Assembly (NCBI RefSeq): GCF_900167135.1
Contig: NZ_FUWZ01000003.1
Span: 310,001-374,000, forward strand
Length of the DNA stretch: 64,000 nucleotides
Direction of reading: 5' to 3'
From: Chitinophaga eiseniae
GTDB taxonomy: Bacteria > Bacteroidota > Bacteroidia > Chitinophagales > Chitinophagaceae
Below the pieces are notes generated by a model, which was not told the origin of the DNA, made no database searches, and was given only the letters and a program-made list of their open reading frames with translations. Each line of letters opens with the position of its first letter. Within the stretch, counting starts at the first letter, position 1. Both the position numbers and the translations under genes were made by a program. Of this stretch, positions 27,759 to 36,402 are shown piece by piece.

Positions 27759-27976
27759 ACTTTTAATTTAAAAAGATGACATAAAATAAAAGGCTATAAA
27801 TAGATCTGGAAATGCCTCTGTTCAATAATAAAATTAATAGCGTTCCAGCTGAAAAGTAATGACATCGGTCAGATCGGCTTCTGATTCAAATCATCCATGA
27901 CAGTGCTTCTGCAGCCAATTAGGAGTAGAATATTTTTGCCTGGCCGGCACCTCGTGAAATTCCGACTTGCAGGCAC

Positions 27977-28738
27977 CTATTCCCCGAAAAGCACAATCCG
28001 GCGAAATTCCTTTATCCGTTTTGCATGATATTGTTCGACAGCATATTTATGAAGATGTTTCATCGCATCGTCAATGGAATCCGTTATCAGGATATACTGC
28101 AGATCATCGGGTGATATCATATAATTCTCGATCATTTTATGAAACAATGGCATCAATGGTTCCCAATATCCGCGATTCATGAGCACCAATGGAAAATTGA
28201 GAATTTTATGGGTTTGAATCAAGGTAAGCGCCTCAGAAAACTCGTCCAGCGTACCTACCCCTCCAGGCAGGATAACGAATCCGTAAGAATATTTGAACAT
28301 AAGCACTTTACGCACAAAAAAATACTTGCAACTAAAGCGCAGGTCAAGATAGTTATTAGCCACCTGTTCCTTTGGCAGACTGATATTGCAACCCACTGAT
28401 TTTCCACCAGCTTCTTTTGCGCCTCTGTTAGCTGCCTCCATTATCCCCGGACCGCCACCGGTCATGACGGTAAAACCAAGTCCTGCAATACCGGCTCCTG
28501 TTTTTCGCCCCAATTCATAATAGTCTGATCCTGGTTTTACCCTGGCTGATCCAAATACAGCGATACAAGGTCCCGCAAAATGTAATACCCTGAATCCACG
28601 AATAAATTCAAACAACACTTTAATAGAAAAGAATAATTCTTTTAGTCTCGAGCGTGGTCCTTCCAAAAAATACTTCTCTTCATATCCGGGTAGTTCCTTC
28701 TTGACTACAAGTTGCGGTGTTTTGTTATCTATAATCAT
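27977..28738 (-). CDS. LOG-family protein (Rossmann-fold nucleotide phosphoribohydrolase)
   Basis: A 253-residue protein with the LOG/lysine-decarboxylase-like signatures: GSAR (63-66), MTGGGPGIMEAANRGA (92-107) and PGGVGTLDE (158-166), including the catalytic-region Arg-Lys and Glu. Family members cleave the N-glycosidic bond of nucleoside 5'-monophosphates; plant-like ones activate cytokinins. About 50 extra N-terminal residues precede the fold. Old annotations call it a lysine decarboxylase, which is wrong for this motif set. It lies between the Usp gene and a divergent unknown gene. Confidence 0.88.
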   Translation of the reverse strand: MIIDNKTPQLVVKKELPGYEEKYFLEGPRSRLKELFFSIKVLFEFIRGFRVLHFAGPCIAVFGSARVKPGSDYYELGRKTGAGIAGLGFTVMTGGGPGIMEAANRGAKEAGGKSVGCNISLPKEQVANNYLDLRFSCKYFFVRKVLMFKYSYGFVILPGGVGTLDEFSEALTLIQTHKILNFPLVLMNRGYWEPLMPLFHKMIENYMISPDDLQYILITDSIDDAMKHLHKYAVEQYHAKRIKEFRRIVLFGE

Positions 28739-28872
28739 AGGTCGAACATTAGAAAGTTAATTTACCACAGTTTCATCCCCGATATTATGACCGTTATCAT
28801 GAAGCAGTGTGATTATCCTCATTTTCCTATATCCAAAACGATGCTATATTGTATTGACCAAACCTATTTTTT

Positions 28873-29277
28873 ATGCAGATATATATTAGCGAAGAAGCTA
28901 TAGTAGCAGACATACAAGACAGGTTTCAAACCTTATATCCATTCCTGAAACTGGAGTTTTTCAGGAAACCACATGCCGAAGGTGAATACTCTCCTGAGAA
29001 CGAGAAAATATCACCGGATACGCTTATCGAAAAAATACGAACACGGCATGCTTCCGGTTGGATTGATATCAGCTACTATCGCACCGCTGCCGCAGTAGAA
29101 TATGATTTTAGCCACATCTTTGGGCTAAACACGCAAATACTCCGCAAAGCAGGAACACTATGGCTGGAAACTGTCAGTACAGATAACTGGACCCTGGAAG
29201 AGTTAAATAATGCCGGTAAACCGGCAAAGAGCCGCCCATTTCAATTACCGGATGCGCCGGACGTTGATAATGAATGA
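28873..29277 (+). CDS. Protein of unknown function (134 residues)
   Basis: A soluble 134-residue protein with no signal peptide. It begins MQIYISEEAIVADIQDRF and has a WIDISYYRTAAAVE core, a WLETVSTDNWTLEELN stretch and an acidic tail. I recognise no catalytic motif. It is divergent from the LOG gene with 134 bases between. The even codon use and intact length make a real gene likely. Confidence 0.7.
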   Translation: MQIYISEEAIVADIQDRFQTLYPFLKLEFFRKPHAEGEYSPENEKISPDTLIEKIRTRHASGWIDISYYRTAAAVEYDFSHIFGLNTQILRKAGTLWLETVSTDNWTLEELNNAGKPAKSRPFQLPDAPDVDNE

Positions 29278-29350
29278 CAGTGATATTCCGTTTCCTCATC
29301 ATTTAATTTGCCTGACATACCTTGGCTTTAATAAACAAGCAACAAATTTC

Positions 29351-29379
29351 AGTATCGATACTCAATAAAAATTGATACT
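29351..29379. promoter_or_regulatory. Candidate operator upstream of the short-chain dehydrogenase gene
   Basis: AGTATCGATACT (29351-29362) is a perfect 12-base palindrome, and its half-site GATACT recurs at 29374-29379. It lies about 100 bases upstream of the dehydrogenase start in an otherwise featureless gap. No regulator is assigned. Confidence 0.3.
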
Positions 29380-29481
29380 ACATGATTTCCGGCATTCTCC
29401 TGTTTAGCGGGTCCGCTTCCCGCCGTATGATTTTGAAAATTTTATTGAAAATGAGTATTCATAACAAAAAAATCTGAAAAC

Positions 29482-30240
29482 ATGCCAATATTCCATAATA
29501 AAGTGGCCATTATTACGGGGGGTAGTTTCGGTATTGGCCGCGCTACAGCCATCGCATTTGCGCAAGAGGGTGCGGCAGTGGTGATTGCAGATTGCGAGGA
29601 AGATCCGGAGAGGGAGACACTCCGCCAAATAGAAGCGAACGGTGGCGAGGCCACGTTTATAAAATGTGATGTGAGTAAGGCTTCTGACGTTGCGGCGATG
29701 GTCGAAAAAACTATTGGCCTATACGGCAGGGTGGACTTCGCCTTCAACAACGCAGGCATCGAGGGTGTTTCCGCTACTACGCAGGAGTGCACACAGGAGA
29801 ACTGGCAAAGAACGCTGGCTGTGAACCTGACCGGCATTTGGTTATGCATGAAACATGAGCTCTATTATATGTTACAACAAGGTAGCGGCGCCATCGTCAA
29901 TTGCGCATCTGTAGCCGGATTGACCGGCTTTCCTTTACTCCCTGCCTACGTAGCCAGTAAACACGGTGTTGTAGGGCTTACCAGGACGGCCGCGCTGGAG
30001 TATGCTAAATCCGGTATTCGGGTAAATGCTGTTTGCCCGGGGGTTATAAAAACCCCTATGATAGACCGCTTTACCGGGAATGACAAACAAATAGAACAGC
30101 ATTTCCGGGAAATGGAACCTGTAGGGCGTATGGGTGAACCTGCAGAAGTGGCGGCAGCCGTAGTATGGCTTTGCTCCGATGCCGCATCTTTTGTTACTGG
30201 CACTGCCCTCCCGGTTGACGGCGGCTGGACCGCTCAATAA
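29482..30240 (+). CDS. Short-chain dehydrogenase/reductase (classical SDR)
   Basis: A 252-residue NAD(P)-dependent oxidoreductase. It has the cofactor motif TGGSFGIG (12-19), NNAG (89-92), catalytic Ser143 (NCASVAG), Tyr156 and Lys160 (YVASK), and the C-terminal GTALPVDGGWTAQ typical of FabG-like and glucose/steroid dehydrogenase-like SDRs. An acidic residue after the second strand (ADCEED) favours NAD over NADP. Substrate is not predictable. It converges with the epoxide hydrolase gene, only 12 bases apart. Confidence 0.9.
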   Translation: MPIFHNKVAIITGGSFGIGRATAIAFAQEGAAVVIADCEEDPERETLRQIEANGGEATFIKCDVSKASDVAAMVEKTIGLYGRVDFAFNNAGIEGVSATTQECTQENWQRTLAVNLTGIWLCMKHELYYMLQQGSGAIVNCASVAGLTGFPLLPAYVASKHGVVGLTRTAALEYAKSGIRVNAVCPGVIKTPMIDRFTGNDKQIEQHFREMEPVGRMGEPAEVAAAVVWLCSDAASFVTGTALPVDGGWTAQ

Positions 30241-30252
30241 CTTTATCTTTCA

Positions 30253-31431
30253 TTATCTACTTATAATGTCCGAATAAAACTGCCGGATATCCTCCACCAG
30301 CAATTCCGGCGCCTCCATGGCCGGAAAATGACAACCGCTGTCATAGAAGGTCCATTTATCCGGTGCTCCCATCAGCGACGTTAATTTTTTCAACAGAGAT
30401 TCATCTTCTTTTTTACCAAAGCAGGCGATGGCTGATGGAATCTTCGGCGGTGTCCATTGACTGTTTTCCTGAGAACTGTCACCACCCCAGTCGAAAGCCA
30501 TACTCATATTTTCGGCAAGGGCCTCTGCGCCGGACGCTCCTGTTTGATTAAACCAGTACAGGGAAACATTGGTCAATAGCTGATCTGTATCAATGGCGTC
30601 TTCGGGTAAGTTTTTGTCCTCATCTGTCCATTCTTTATATTTCTCCACCATCCAGGCCAGCTGTCCAACCGGGCTGTCCGATAAAGCGGCGCCAATAGTA
30701 TGGGGTCTTGTAGCCTGGATATCCAAATAGGCCGTTCCATTTTTCCTGTAGGCTTTCATTCGGTCCAGCCGCACGTTTTCTTCCTTTGTAAAAGACGAAG
30801 TATCGGAAGGAAACATTCCCAGTCCTGCTACCGCAAAGAAATCAGTATTAATATGAGTGCCGATCAGGTTGTATGCGGCCACCCCAGACATGATACCTGC
30901 AATACCGGCTCCCATATCGCCCCCATGAACTGCAAACTTTTCGTAACCCAGCTGGGTCATTAAAGTAGTGAACGCAGTGGCAATTCTTATCATATTCCAT
31001 CCCTTTTCTTTTACAGGCGTGGAAAAACCGAAACCCGGGATAGATGGAATGACCAGGTCAAAAGCTATTTGGCCGGCATCCTGCGGCTCCGTAAGCGGCC
31101 GGATCACCCTTATAAAATCCGCAAAAGACCCCGGCCAGCCATGAATAAGCATCAAAGGAACAGCGCCCGGCTTCGGTGATTTGACATGCAGATAATGGAT
31201 ATTCTGTCCATCAATTGCTGTTATGAACTGTGGGAACTGATTGAGAATAGCCTCTTGTTTTTTCCAGTCAAATTTATTCAGCCAATAGCCAGTCATTTTT
31301 TTCAGATAGCTGGCAGGTACACCTTTTTCCCAGCCGCTTTCAATTGCGGAGTCAAACCAACGGGCATTAGAGAGTCTTTGGTGAAGATATTCAAGGTCCT
31401 TGTCTGGAATCCGGATCGTGAACTTTTGCAT
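30253..31431 (-). CDS. Epoxide hydrolase (alpha/beta hydrolase with EHN domain)
   Basis: From ATG 31431 the protein has 392 residues (a TTG three codons upstream also opens the frame). The N-terminal EHN domain (about 3-105: FTIRIPDKDLEYLHQRL) is followed by HGWPG (97-101, oxyanion hole), nucleophile Asp172 in HGGDMGAG, and a C-terminal His in GCHFPAMEAPE. This matches microsomal-type epoxide hydrolases, which open epoxides to diols via an ester on Asp. No signal peptide. It lies upstream on the minus strand from nothing related except the Crp-like gene. Confidence 0.9.
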   Translation of the reverse strand: MQKFTIRIPDKDLEYLHQRLSNARWFDSAIESGWEKGVPASYLKKMTGYWLNKFDWKKQEAILNQFPQFITAIDGQNIHYLHVKSPKPGAVPLMLIHGWPGSFADFIRVIRPLTEPQDAGQIAFDLVIPSIPGFGFSTPVKEKGWNMIRIATAFTTLMTQLGYEKFAVHGGDMGAGIAGIMSGVAAYNLIGTHINTDFFAVAGLGMFPSDTSSFTKEENVRLDRMKAYRKNGTAYLDIQATRPHTIGAALSDSPVGQLAWMVEKYKEWTDEDKNLPEDAIDTDQLLTNVSLYWFNQTGASGAEALAENMSMAFDWGGDSSQENSQWTPPKIPSAIACFGKKEDESLLKKLTSLMGAPDKWTFYDSGCHFPAMEAPELLVEDIRQFYSDIISR

Positions 31432-31514
31432 AGCTTTCAAATTTTGATTGTTAATTTTCTTACGTCAAAATTCATCATTATACAAATGGAGGACGATAAC
31501 AATTGTTAATTAAT

Positions 31515-32033
31515 CTAACGCCTGTTCCTGATCCGGCTCAGCGAAACGGAAGTGATGCCCAGGAAAGAAGCAATGTAGTGTTGTGGTACTCTTTGAAGAA
31601 TCCGGGGATATTGTTGCAGCAGCTCCTTATATCGTTCTTCGGGACTGTTTTTGATCCTGGACAGGAAAAGCTTCTCCACATAGGCAAGCCGCCGAAAAGT
31701 CTGTTCTTCTATGTCTTGCTTAATAAGGGGTGAGCTTTCAACGATTGTAAGGTAATCCGCTTTCGTGAGGGAATGGACTACAGATGCCTCAAGGCTCTCT
31801 ATGGAATAGAGACTGGGTTTATCGTACCGGAAACTTTCGGCAGACGAAACACCCTCTCCCTCAAAGAAAAACTGAAAGGTAATATCTTTACCATCGTTAT
31901 TGAAAGAAAGCCTGCAACATCCTTTCTCAATAAAATAAACTTTTCTGGCAATCTCTCCTTCATGTAATAAGCGCGTTTTTGCAGGTATCTCCTCCCGCTT
32001 GAACAGGTGACTGAATTTTTGCCATTCTGCCAT
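31515..32033 (-). CDS. Crp/Fnr-type transcriptional regulator, short form
   Basis: A 172-residue protein with a cNMP-binding-like beta barrel (about 12-110: IPAKTRLLHEGEIARKVYFIEKGCC) and a C-terminal helix-turn-helix region (VPQHYIASFLGITSVSLSRIRNRR). Family members in Bacteroidota are usually about 190 residues; here an in-frame TGA ten codons upstream of the ATG prevents a longer N-terminus, so the first helix is shortened. It lies 83 bases before the epoxide hydrolase start on the same strand and may regulate it. Confidence 0.82.
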   Translation of the reverse strand: MAEWQKFSHLFKREEIPAKTRLLHEGEIARKVYFIEKGCCRLSFNNDGKDITFQFFFEGEGVSSAESFRYDKPSLYSIESLEASVVHSLTKADYLTIVESSPLIKQDIEEQTFRRLAYVEKLFLSRIKNSPEERYKELLQQYPRILQRVPQHYIASFLGITSVSLSRIRNRR

Positions 32034-32052
32034 CTTAATATAATATTTAAAG

Positions 32053-32754
32053 TCAGCAAATCAACAATAACCGGCTCTCCCCGGTCCTTTCCTTTGGTGC
32101 ACGATGCAGACAGGGAGGCACCTTGCTTTCAGGATGGTCCACCGCCAGCCGCCACAGGTTACCAACCCCCAGGTTTATGGGACGCGCCTCAGGCTTAGCC
32201 TGATAATGCAGGTCGAAAAAATTCTCACTCAGGAACGATTCAAAACCTTCCTCAGCTCCATGATACAGCTTCCTGAGCTGCGCACGTATTTCCGGAATAA
32301 GTACCTTTTTTTCTCCTTGTGCATTAGGCAGTATATCACTCGCCGCGCCATAGTAGGTGCATAAAAAGGTATCGGTAGGTATCGGGGAGCGATCTACGTG
32401 AAAAGAATAAACATCGGTCGGAAAAAACGGGAAGGCATCGTCCCTGTCATAGTAGTTGATCACATTTAGAACGGGCGATGCCCCATGCGCTTTCAATAGC
32501 GCCATATCCTGTAACAGCATGTCGCGGGCAAGCGCCCCCTCTCCGCTCAACTGAAGTTCACGAAGCTCCGCTGGTTCAATTTCCGTTATGTTTCCGCTCT
32601 GCGTTACCTTTTTGACGATCTCAGAAAAATCGCCGGTTAGCTCACGCGCCCAGCAAATTGCATTTATTTCTCCACTAAAGGGTGTGGCGACCAGGTCATG
32701 AAAACTCCCTACACAGCGAATATGTTGTTCACCACCGGATAAATCTATCATCAT
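32053..32754 (-). CDS. Possible DUF1826-family protein
   Basis: A 233-residue soluble protein without signal peptide. The middle segment (HVDRSPIPTDTFLCTYYGAASDILPN) and the C-terminal VPPCLHRAPKERTGESRLLLIC recall the DUF1826 family, which is sometimes found near zinc-homeostasis GTPases; none is present here. Conserved-looking His, Asp and Cys residues suggest metal or cofactor binding, which is inference. It starts upstream of the Crp-like gene with 19 bases between, so the two are probably co-transcribed. Confidence 0.65.
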   Translation of the reverse strand: MMIDLSGGEQHIRCVGSFHDLVATPFSGEINAICWARELTGDFSEIVKKVTQSGNITEIEPAELRELQLSGEGALARDMLLQDMALLKAHGASPVLNVINYYDRDDAFPFFPTDVYSFHVDRSPIPTDTFLCTYYGAASDILPNAQGEKKVLIPEIRAQLRKLYHGAEEGFESFLSENFFDLHYQAKPEARPINLGVGNLWRLAVDHPESKVPPCLHRAPKERTGESRLLLIC

Positions 32755-32908
32755 AGTTTACATAAAATCAATGGGCAACGATAACCGACCGCTGCCTTCA
32801 TATAAAGGTAGCCAATGATAATTATAAAAGACGGATGCCACGTCAATGAATTTTCCCCGCGGTGAGACAGCGTATTTTTATATGTGACGTTGATCTCAAT
32901 TAAAGCCT

Positions 32909-33844
32909 ATGTCTACCGTATCACTGCCCCCCTTACAGTATCCCTATGATACGGACGGGGGACCGCTCCGCCATCCGCTGGAAGCGCAAATAGAGGAAGA
33001 TATCAGCAATTGGATAGACCATGAATACCTGTTTCTGACAGATACACAGCGGGTATTCTACAAACAATGCCGTTTTGGGATGATTTCTTCCTGCTTTTAT
33101 CCCCTGGCCAGCAACAAGGCATTGACGATAGGCGCCAGACTGGTATTGCTGTTATTTATTCACGATGATTATACAGACAACATCGACATCCATCAACTGC
33201 GGCCTTATCTGCTCAAAAGCGAAGCCATCATGGCAGGGCAGGCTGTACCTTGCCGGAAAGGGGACCTGCTTTACCAGTTCAGCCTGTTCAGAGATGCGTT
33301 GCTTCCGCTGGTACCGGCAGCATGGATGCAGCGCTGGAGCTGTGACCTCAATTATTTTTATGAAGGGATGATCATGGAGCGTTGTTTTATGCCTGATCAT
33401 TACCCTTCCATCCCGCATTATATGTTCCTGCGCGAGCATTTGATCGGCATATATATTTACCAGGACATCGTGGAGCTTTACATGTCATCCTTTATGCCTT
33501 ATGCGTTGCTGTCCCATCCGCATGTCAGGGAACTCAGAAGGCACGCCGCGCTTATAATATCCTGGTGCCACGACTATTATTCCGCCAAAAGGGAATTGGC
33601 TGCGGGACAGATGATGAACCTGGTCCTGGTGATCAGGCAGGCGTATCAATGCAGCCTGGAAGACGCCTACGCTGAAGCTGCACGTGTCCATATTGAAACG
33701 GCGAAGGCATTTTTGCAACTGAAAGACAACCCGCCGGATTTTGGTCCCTATAACGGGCTTTTCAGGGAGTACGCCGGCCACCTTCTGCACATGTGCAAAG
33801 GCAATCATTTATGGCATCTTCATTCAGGGAGATATGATCAGTAA
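32909..33844 (+). CDS. Class I terpene synthase (bacterial sesquiterpene-cyclase type)
   Basis: A 311-residue all-helical enzyme with every landmark of bacterial class I terpene cyclases: aspartate-rich motif DDYTD (86-90), pyrophosphate-sensor Arg175 placed 46 residues before the second motif, second metal motif HDYYSAKRE (221-229), and the C-terminal Arg308-Tyr309 pair about 80 residues later. The second motif normally begins Asn or Asp; here it is His221. N-terminal PPLQYPY also fits the family. It should cyclise farnesyl (or geranyl) diphosphate. There is no prenyl-transferase or P450 gene adjacent, so this is a stand-alone terpene gene. Confidence 0.9.
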   Translation: MSTVSLPPLQYPYDTDGGPLRHPLEAQIEEDISNWIDHEYLFLTDTQRVFYKQCRFGMISSCFYPLASNKALTIGARLVLLLFIHDDYTDNIDIHQLRPYLLKSEAIMAGQAVPCRKGDLLYQFSLFRDALLPLVPAAWMQRWSCDLNYFYEGMIMERCFMPDHYPSIPHYMFLREHLIGIYIYQDIVELYMSSFMPYALLSHPHVRELRRHAALIISWCHDYYSAKRELAAGQMMNLVLVIRQAYQCSLEDAYAEAARVHIETAKAFLQLKDNPPDFGPYNGLFREYAGHLLHMCKGNHLWHLHSGRYDQ

Positions 33845-33865
33845 GACCGCTCCCTTCTCCATAAT

Positions 33866-33908
33866 AAAGAAGCCTTCCCCCTGTAACAGACGGAAGGCTT
33901 CTTTTATT
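33866..33908. terminator. Bidirectional terminator between terpene synthase and 33943-35235
   Basis: A 13-bp stem (arms 33866-33878 and 33892-33904) with A-rich 5' and T-rich 3' flanks sits between two convergent genes and can stop transcripts from both sides. Confidence 0.82.
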
Positions 33909-33942
33909 TATTCCTTTTGGGAAAGATTCTTCTTAACAGTTC

Positions 33943-35235
33943 TTACCGCACATCTTTCAGGTTAACATCTACCTTATCTCCATCTTTCCTAATCGTCACT
34001 TTCATTTCAATCTCGGCAGTAGCGCCTGTAGCCCCGCTGCCATGGCTGTAAATAGGGCTGGATGACAACACCGCTCCACTGGGATGCACCAGGTTGGAAG
34101 TCCCAGACTGATAGCTATAAGAATAACGGTGTGTATAACCAAAAGTGGTGAGCAATATATATTCGCCCGGCATCAGGTTGGTAAACTCGAAATGGCCTTT
34201 GTCATCATACACGGTCGTTTTCTTAATACAGGCGGCAACGTTAGGATCGATCGGCACTTCGGGGATTTTTTTACGTTTCCGGATTTTACGGTTCACTTCT
34301 TTCCATTCTTCTATATAGGCCGAATTAGGCAGAATGGACACCACAGTGCCTCGGGGGGCAAACTGCGCCTTGTTGATATTCACCACCTGTAATTTACTGC
34401 CGCCACGGTCCCTGGCAAAAGCGGTACCAGTGATAACACTGTTGCCTTTCTCCAGCATTCTCAGATTTTCCTGCTTGTCAAACTTAGCAGCTATCGGTTG
34501 ATAGTCCAGTTCCTCATTCACGCAGATTTCTATGGTACCTTTACCAACAGGCATCTCCCTTTGCCAGATCCGGTGATCTTTTTTATCAATGATGTAGGTA
34601 TAAATCGCGCCGGATTCTTCTTCCAATACATTCACCAGCCAGCTTTCATGGTTTCCGGTTTTAGGGGAACGCTGAATATAGCTTTTTACGTCTTTTATCA
34701 CGTAATTGGACAATACGCTGTCAGTACTGGTGCCATAGTAAAACTCAGGGACAATGGCCTTGTAACCTACGTCCAGCGGCAAGGTGGTAAACAGCAGCTC
34801 CGACAAGTTAAAGTCAACGAACTTCCCCGCCGGCTTCATCGTCAGCGGCTTGTCCTTTTCACCCATCGCGCGGTACTTACCGGTAACCGTGTTTCCGAAA
34901 GTGAGGTCCAGGGAATTTTTCAGTCCTTCAGATTTGTAGCTGACAGGGCTGAACGTTTTTGCGTCCGCTACGGAAGTCCTCTTCCGGTACCACTCTCCTT
35001 TTTCATCGATATAGTCAGCCACAAACCGTAGCTGATTATCCGAAACGGATAATTCATGGGTATACGTTCCCTTCTTTGTCCAGTTGTTATCCTTCACATA
35101 GTAAATGGTGTATAACGACTTTCCGGGTTTCAAACGGCTGGCATTAATATCTGGGCTACCGGGTACAACAGTTTTCTGTGCAAAGCTGGCAAATGGCAGT
35201 AACAGCAGCAGAATAGATTTCAATGGAATTTGCAT
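33943..35235 (-). CDS. Secreted protein of unknown function with a carboxypeptidase-regulatory-like segment
   Basis: A 430-residue protein with a signal peptide ending SFAQ. The first 250 residues form a beta-rich domain (YTHELSVSDNQLRFVADYID) somewhat like DUF3108 periplasmic proteins. Toward the C-terminus, KTTVYDDKGHFEFTNLMPGEYILLTT looks like a carboxypeptidase-regulatory-like beta sandwich. No catalytic residues recognised. It is a single gene in its direction, preceded by a 233-base gap. Confidence 0.7.
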   Translation of the reverse strand: MQIPLKSILLLLLPFASFAQKTVVPGSPDINASRLKPGKSLYTIYYVKDNNWTKKGTYTHELSVSDNQLRFVADYIDEKGEWYRKRTSVADAKTFSPVSYKSEGLKNSLDLTFGNTVTGKYRAMGEKDKPLTMKPAGKFVDFNLSELLFTTLPLDVGYKAIVPEFYYGTSTDSVLSNYVIKDVKSYIQRSPKTGNHESWLVNVLEEESGAIYTYIIDKKDHRIWQREMPVGKGTIEICVNEELDYQPIAAKFDKQENLRMLEKGNSVITGTAFARDRGGSKLQVVNINKAQFAPRGTVVSILPNSAYIEEWKEVNRKIRKRKKIPEVPIDPNVAACIKKTTVYDDKGHFEFTNLMPGEYILLTTFGYTHRYSYSYQSGTSNLVHPSGAVLSSSPIYSHGSGATGATAEIEMKVTIRKDGDKVDVNLKDVR

Positions 35236-35385
35236 GAAGTCCTTGTTTTCTTACCAATTATAATTATAACTTATATTTAAGTCCTTTCTTAAGGGGCAAA
35301 AATAAACGATTTCCGGCAAATTGGCAGGATAACGCTCCCTACATCATATCTAGATAAGTATAAAACAACACACCCCTCAAAAAAC

Positions 35386-35419
35386 AAGACCTGTAAGGTG
35401 ATGAAACCTCACAGGTCTT
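35386..35419 (-). terminator. Intrinsic terminator after the small membrane protein
   Basis: A 14-base stem with one mismatch (arms 35406-35419 and 35386-35399) is followed on the minus strand by G and six T. It lies about 50 bases past the stop of 35469-35663. Confidence 0.78.
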
Positions 35420-35468
35420 TGTTGGCATGAAAGTACTTCATAAAACAATGGTGAAAGGCCAGGAGATA

Positions 35469-35663
35469 TTAATCTTTCTGCAGATTTTTACCGCCCATAA
35501 GGTACAGTATCGCTCCTAATACAATAAGGCCAATCTTAATAGCCCAGGCCGGACCGTTCCCCCATTCGTAGATCCAGGCCAGGATACGGGGCACACGGTT
35601 AAAAAAATCGAGAATTACAGCCAGCAGACCAATAATAATCAAAAAGGAGCCAATTCTTTGCAT
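35469..35663 (-). CDS. Small two-helix membrane protein
   Basis: A 64-residue protein with two predicted transmembrane helices (about 5-21 and 41-57) and a charged tail (KNLQKD). Start ATG at 35663, followed by its own terminator. Such small membrane proteins are common in Chitinophagaceae; no function is known. It sits between a secreted protein and a response regulator without obvious link. Confidence 0.7.
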   Translation of the reverse strand: MQRIGSFLIIIGLLAVILDFFNRVPRILAWIYEWGNGPAWAIKIGLIVLGAILYLMGGKNLQKD

Positions 35664-35771
35664 AATGAAATATTGCTTAAATGGATTGAAAAATACAATT
35701 GATGGTAATACAAAATTAGTGTCAGGCGTCGTCAGCTATATCCCTGAAAACAGCGATTTTTAGCACTTAGA

Positions 35772-36395
35772 TCATATCAATTTATACTGCATTGCCAGTT
35801 TAATCACTGCTGTCATGGAGGTGACGTCAAATTTTTCGATCAGGTTTTTCCGGTGACTTTCTACCGTATGCGCACTGATAAAAAGCTTTTCGGCTATCTG
35901 CGGTGTTGTCAGTCCCTGGCTCACCAGCGCCAGAATTTCTTTTTCTCTTCGGGTAATCTGCGGTATCTCCAAAAGATCGCCTTCCCTTACAACGCTCATG
36001 ATCTCCTGCGTTTTCCGGCAGAGATAATTGTTGCCCTGCAACGTGGTATGGATAGCGGTAATAATTTCATCCCCTACGGAGTTTTTGAGTACATAACCAT
36101 TGGCGCCGCTTTGCAGCATATTTTTAATGACCGGCCGTTCGTTATGTACGCTCAGTGCGATAATCCTTACGTCCTTGTCCCGCTTGCGTATCTGGCGGCA
36201 GATGTCCGTACCGCTGATATCAGGCAGATTAATATCCAGCAGTATTACGTTGGGCTCCAGGTAGTTGAGCGCTTCCAGTCCCGCTTTTCCGGTATCAAAG
36301 CAACCGGCAAGCGCTACCCCCTCCCGGTCCGAAAGCAGGTTTTTTAACCCCTCCAGCACAATAGGATGATCATCTATTATAATCACTTTAATCAT
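35772..36395 (-). CDS. NarL/LuxR-type response regulator
   Basis: A 207-residue two-domain regulator: receiver with acidic pair Asp8-Asp9, phospho-acceptor Asp54 (LLDINLP) and a conserved Lys (GYVLKN, about 104), then a LuxR-type helix-turn-helix (ITRREKEILALVSQGLTTPQ start at about 144). It follows the sensor kinase gene by 7 bases and is its partner. Targets unknown. Confidence 0.94.
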   Translation of the reverse strand: MIKVIIIDDHPIVLEGLKNLLSDREGVALAGCFDTGKAGLEALNYLEPNVILLDINLPDISGTDICRQIRKRDKDVRIIALSVHNERPVIKNMLQSGANGYVLKNSVGDEIITAIHTTLQGNNYLCRKTQEIMSVVREGDLLEIPQITRREKEILALVSQGLTTPQIAEKLFISAHTVESHRKNLIEKFDVTSMTAVIKLAMQYKLI

Positions 36396-36402
36396 ATCGT
36401 TA

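Noticed and set aside
27977-28738. Lysine decarboxylase
   Set aside because: The GGGPGIMEA and PGGVGTLDE motifs define LOG-type phosphoribohydrolases; pyridoxal-enzyme motifs are absent.
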